Positions 5,969 through 7,461 of a stretch of DNA of 7,461 nucleotides are shown here, in pieces. Position 1 is the first letter of the stretch. Each line of letters begins with the position of its first letter. The stretch is from NCBI GenBank assembly GCA_011391855.1, contig JAABPT010000058.1, positions 1-7,461 of the forward strand, written 5' to 3'. The stretch comes from Burkholderiales bacterium (GTDB taxonomy: Bacteria; Pseudomonadota; Gammaproteobacteria; Burkholderiales; Burkholderiaceae_C). A program made the position numbers and the translations under genes. The notes below the pieces were generated by a model. That model ran no database searches, was not told where the DNA came from, and was given only the letters and a program-made list of their open reading frames with translations.

Positions 5969-7333
5969 TCAGGCCGCGCGCCGGATGGCGCCGCGCAGCA
6001 GGTCCACGATCTGGTCGATCTGGCTGCGCTCGATGATCAGCGGCGGCGACAGTGCCACCGTGTCGCCGGTGGTGCGCACCAGCAGGCCCTTCTCGTACAG
6101 GTCCAGGAAGATGCCGAAGGCGCGCTTGGTGGGCTCGCCCGGCAGCGGTGTCAGTTCGATGCCGCCCACGAGGCCGATATTGCGGATGTCGATGACGTTG
6201 GGCTCACCCTTCAGCGAATGCACGGCCTGTGCGAAATAGTCCTGCAGTTCACTGGCGCGCGTGAGCAGGCCTTCTTCGGCGTACGTGTCCAGCGTGCCGA
6301 GCGCCGCAGCGCAGGCCAGCGGGTGTGCCGAATACGTATAGCCGTGGAAGAACTCGATCATCTGCTCCGGCCCGGTCATGAAGGCGTCGTGCAGGTCCTG
6401 CCGCACGAGCACGGCGCCCATCGGCACGCAGCCGTTGCTGATGCCCTTGGCGCAGGTGATCATGTCCGGCACCACGCCGAAGGTCTGCGCCGCGAACGGC
6501 TGCCCTGTGCGGCCGAAGCCGGTGATGACCTCGTCGAAGATGAGCAGGATGCCGTGCCGGGTGCAGATCTCGCGCAGGCGCTGCAGGTAGCCCTGCGGCG
6601 GCACCAGCACGCCAGTGGAGCCGGCCACCGGCTCCACGATGACGGCGGCGATATTGCTCGCGTCGTGCAGCGCCACCAGGCGCTCCAGGTCGTCGGCAAA
6701 GTCGGCACCGTGCAGCGGCTGGCCCATGCTGAAGGCGTTTCGCGCCGGGTCGTGCGTGTGGCGCAAGTGGTCCACGCCGGCCACCGCCAGGCCGAAGGTC
6801 TTGCGGTTGCCGACCATGCCGCCCACCGAGATGCCGCCGAAATTGACGCCGTGGTAGCCGCGCTCGCGGCCGATCAGTCGCGTGCGCGTGCCTTCGCCGC
6901 GCACGCGGTGGTAGGCCAGCGCCATCTTGAGCGCCGTCTCCACCGCCTCGGAACCCGAATTTGCGAAGAACACCCGGTTCATGCCTGCCGGTGCGATCTG
7001 CGCCAGCCGTTCGGCCAGCTCGAACGCCTTGGGGTGCCCCATCTGGAAAGTGGGCGCGAAGTCCAGCTCCGCGGCCTGCTGCTGGATCGCCTGCACGATG
7101 CGCGGCCGCGTATGGCCGGCATTCACGCACCACAGGCCGGCCACGCCGTCCAGGATCTGGCGGCCGTGCACGTCCCAGTAATGCATGCCTGATGCGCGCG
7201 CCAGCAGCCGCGGCGCTTGCTTGAACTGCCGGTTGGCCGTGAAAGGCATCCACCAGGCTTCCAGGCCGGTGGACGGCGTCGAACCGATGGCCTCCGCGGC
7301 CTGCATCAGGGCGGGATCGATGGCTTTGTTCAT
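5969..7333 (-). CDS. Class III PLP omega-amino-acid:pyruvate aminotransferase (BauA-like; GABA or beta-alanine aminotransferase candidate)
   Basis: This 454-residue PLP enzyme most resembles omega-amino acid:pyruvate (beta-alanine:pyruvate) transaminases such as Pseudomonas BauA. It has WWMPFTANRQF (27-37), GLWCVNAGH (66-74), NSGSEA (125-130), GYHGVNFGG (159-167), Asp267 in FDEV, Lys296 in CAKG as the PLP lysine, HGYTYSAHP (330-338), NVIDIRNIGL (379-388) and Arg420, near where these enzymes bind the substrate carboxylate. The expected reaction is omega-amino acid plus pyruvate to semialdehyde plus alanine. In this operon GABA (to succinate semialdehyde) is the likely substrate, and beta-alanine is also possible. 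The frame stays open 27 codons further upstream, but AGGAG 5 bases before the ATG at 7333 and the family's usual N-terminus decide this start. It is the first gene of the visible run. It is a different subfamily from the SpuC-like enzyme of the cluster, not a recent copy. Confidence 0.9.
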   Translation of the reverse strand: MNKAIDPALMQAAEAIGSTPSTGLEAWWMPFTANRQFKQAPRLLARASGMHYWDVHGRQILDGVAGLWCVNAGHTRPRIVQAIQQQAAELDFAPTFQMGHPKAFELAERLAQIAPAGMNRVFFANSGSEAVETALKMALAYHRVRGEGTRTRLIGRERGYHGVNFGGISVGGMVGNRKTFGLAVAGVDHLRHTHDPARNAFSMGQPLHGADFADDLERLVALHDASNIAAVIVEPVAGSTGVLVPPQGYLQRLREICTRHGILLIFDEVITGFGRTGQPFAAQTFGVVPDMITCAKGISNGCVPMGAVLVRQDLHDAFMTGPEQMIEFFHGYTYSAHPLACAAALGTLDTYAEEGLLTRASELQDYFAQAVHSLKGEPNVIDIRNIGLVGGIELTPLPGEPTKRAFGIFLDLYEKGLLVRTTGDTVALSPPLIIERSQIDQIVDLLRGAIRRAA

Positions 7334-7338
7334 GTCGG

Positions 7339-7343
7339 CTCCT
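7339..7343 (-). promoter_or_regulatory. Shine-Dalgarno of the leading aminotransferase gene
   Basis: AGGAG lies 5 bases before the ATG at 7333. It is the strongest ribosome binding site in the window and rules out the longer in-frame start at 7414, which would run through the repeat-bearing leader. Confidence 0.8.
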
Positions 7344-7363
7344 GTGAGGTGCGCCGACCGGCA

Positions 7364-7379
7364 CGGGGCGCATGCCCCG
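7364..7379 (-). other. Inverted repeat or hairpin in the operon leader
   Basis: CGGGGC-GCAT-GCCCCG is a perfect 6-bp stem with a 4-base loop, about 30 bases before the first gene. It could be a leader hairpin or a regulator-binding dyad. In the direction of the operon no T-run follows, so a terminator is unlikely. It is clearly present; the role is unknown. Confidence 0.4.
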
Positions 7380-7390
7380 AGTTTAGTCAA

Positions 7391-7432
7391 GCCGCGGCAT
7401 CCTGGGCGCAGCATCCTGGGCGCAACCGCGGC
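7391..7432. repeat. Inverted repeat enclosing the leader tandem repeat
   Basis: GCCGCGG at 7391-7397 and CCGCGGC at 7426-7432 are perfect inverted copies (each also contains the palindrome CCGCGG). The 28 bases between them are almost exactly the two tandem repeat units. They could form a 7-bp stem in DNA or RNA, or be a pair of binding half-sites. Confidence 0.45.
7397..7424. repeat. Perfect 14-bp tandem direct repeat, two copies, in the operon leader
   Basis: GCATCCTGGGCGCA occurs twice back to back (7397-7410 and 7411-7424) with no mismatch. It lies about 64-91 bases before the start codon of the first gene. Such a repeat may be a recent slippage duplication or a pair of regulator sites 14 bp apart. 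One copy overlaps the proposed promoter -12 element. Confidence 0.75.
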
Positions 7433-7437
7433 GCCAC
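7421..7437 (-). promoter_or_regulatory. Candidate sigma-54 (RpoN) promoter of the polyamine operon
   Basis: The minus strand reads TGGCGC-N5-TTGC, with the GG and GC dinucleotides exactly 10 bases apart as sigma-54 requires. The usual motif is TGGCAC-N5-TTGC(A/T), so there is one mismatch in the -24 block, and a G replaces the A/T after TTGC. It would place the transcript start near 7410 and leave a leader of roughly 75 bases. A nitrogen-scavenging operon is a plausible RpoN target, but a chance match is quite possible, and any enhancer site would lie beyond the window. Confidence 0.3.
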
Positions 7438-7461
7438 ATCCGCAGCGCCGGCCGCCGGTGC

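Noticed and set aside
2178..7192. Very long plus-strand open frames (867 and 874 codons at 2178-4781 and 4568-7192, also 44-1129 and 1196-2365)
   Set aside because: They run antisense to well-identified enzymes and cross several gene borders. Their translations are rich in Arg, Ala, Gly, His, Gln and Val, as expected from the reverse strand of GC-rich codons. No domain is recognisable, and the minus-strand proteins have complete family motifs.
914..7333. The two aminotransferase genes as a recent tandem duplication
   Set aside because: They belong to different class III subfamilies (SpuC-like and BauA-like), share mainly the PLP-site motifs, and differ at the N-terminus and in most of the sequence.
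7380..7390. TTGACT / TAAACT on the minus strand as a sigma-70 promoter
   Set aside because: TTGACT has no -10-like hexamer 16-18 bases downstream (only GC-rich DNA), and TAAACT has no -35-like hexamer upstream. The small AT-rich pocket alone does not support a promoter.
7334..7414. A longer N-terminus for the first aminotransferase, starting at 7414
   Set aside because: The extra 27 residues have no family match, that ATG lacks a good Shine-Dalgarno, and the extension would cover the tandem repeat and hairpin; AGGAG sits correctly before 7333.

Overview
The window is GC-rich (by eye about two thirds G+C) and carries six genes, all on the minus strand, with short gaps and no mobile element, RNA gene or CRISPR array. 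Codon use, intact frames and protein similarity suggest a GC-rich proteobacterium. I would guess Betaproteobacteria, Burkholderiales (Comamonadaceae or Alcaligenaceae type), but nothing here fixes the genus.

Transcription runs from high to low coordinates: (1) 7333-5969, a class III omega-amino-acid:pyruvate aminotransferase (BauA-like); (2) 5911-4598, a PuuB-type FAD oxidoreductase; (3) 4547-3768, a PuuD/SpuA-type gamma-glutamyl-GABA hydrolase; (4) 3686-2322, a PuuA/SpuB-type glutamine-synthetase-like gamma-glutamylpolyamine synthetase; (5) 2311-914, a SpuC-type putrescine:pyruvate aminotransferase; (6) 823 to beyond base 1, a PotF/SpuD-type periplasmic polyamine-binding protein, cut by the window edge. 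Genes 3-6 have the order spuA-spuB-spuC-spuD known from Pseudomonas aeruginosa, so the remaining ABC transporter genes probably lie just left of base 1.

Together the genes take up polyamines and degrade them. Putrescine enters through the ABC system. It is then either gamma-glutamylated (PuuA), oxidised (PuuB), turned into gamma-glutamyl-GABA by an aldehyde dehydrogenase not encoded here, and hydrolysed to GABA plus glutamate (PuuD), or it is transaminated directly with pyruvate (SpuC). The BauA-like enzyme is placed to transaminate GABA or beta-alanine. No regulator and no PuuC-type dehydrogenase are visible.

The non-coding DNA is small but structured. The leader ahead of gene 1 (7334-7461) holds a perfect 14-bp tandem repeat, a 7-bp inverted repeat around it, a sequence with sigma-54 spacing, a 6-bp-stem hairpin and a good Shine-Dalgarno. 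The 81-bp gap between puuD and puuA holds a hairpin at the puuD stop and a strong G-quadruplex-type run on the template strand. The genes are a recognisable catabolic cluster, not a new system; these control-like elements are the least explained part.
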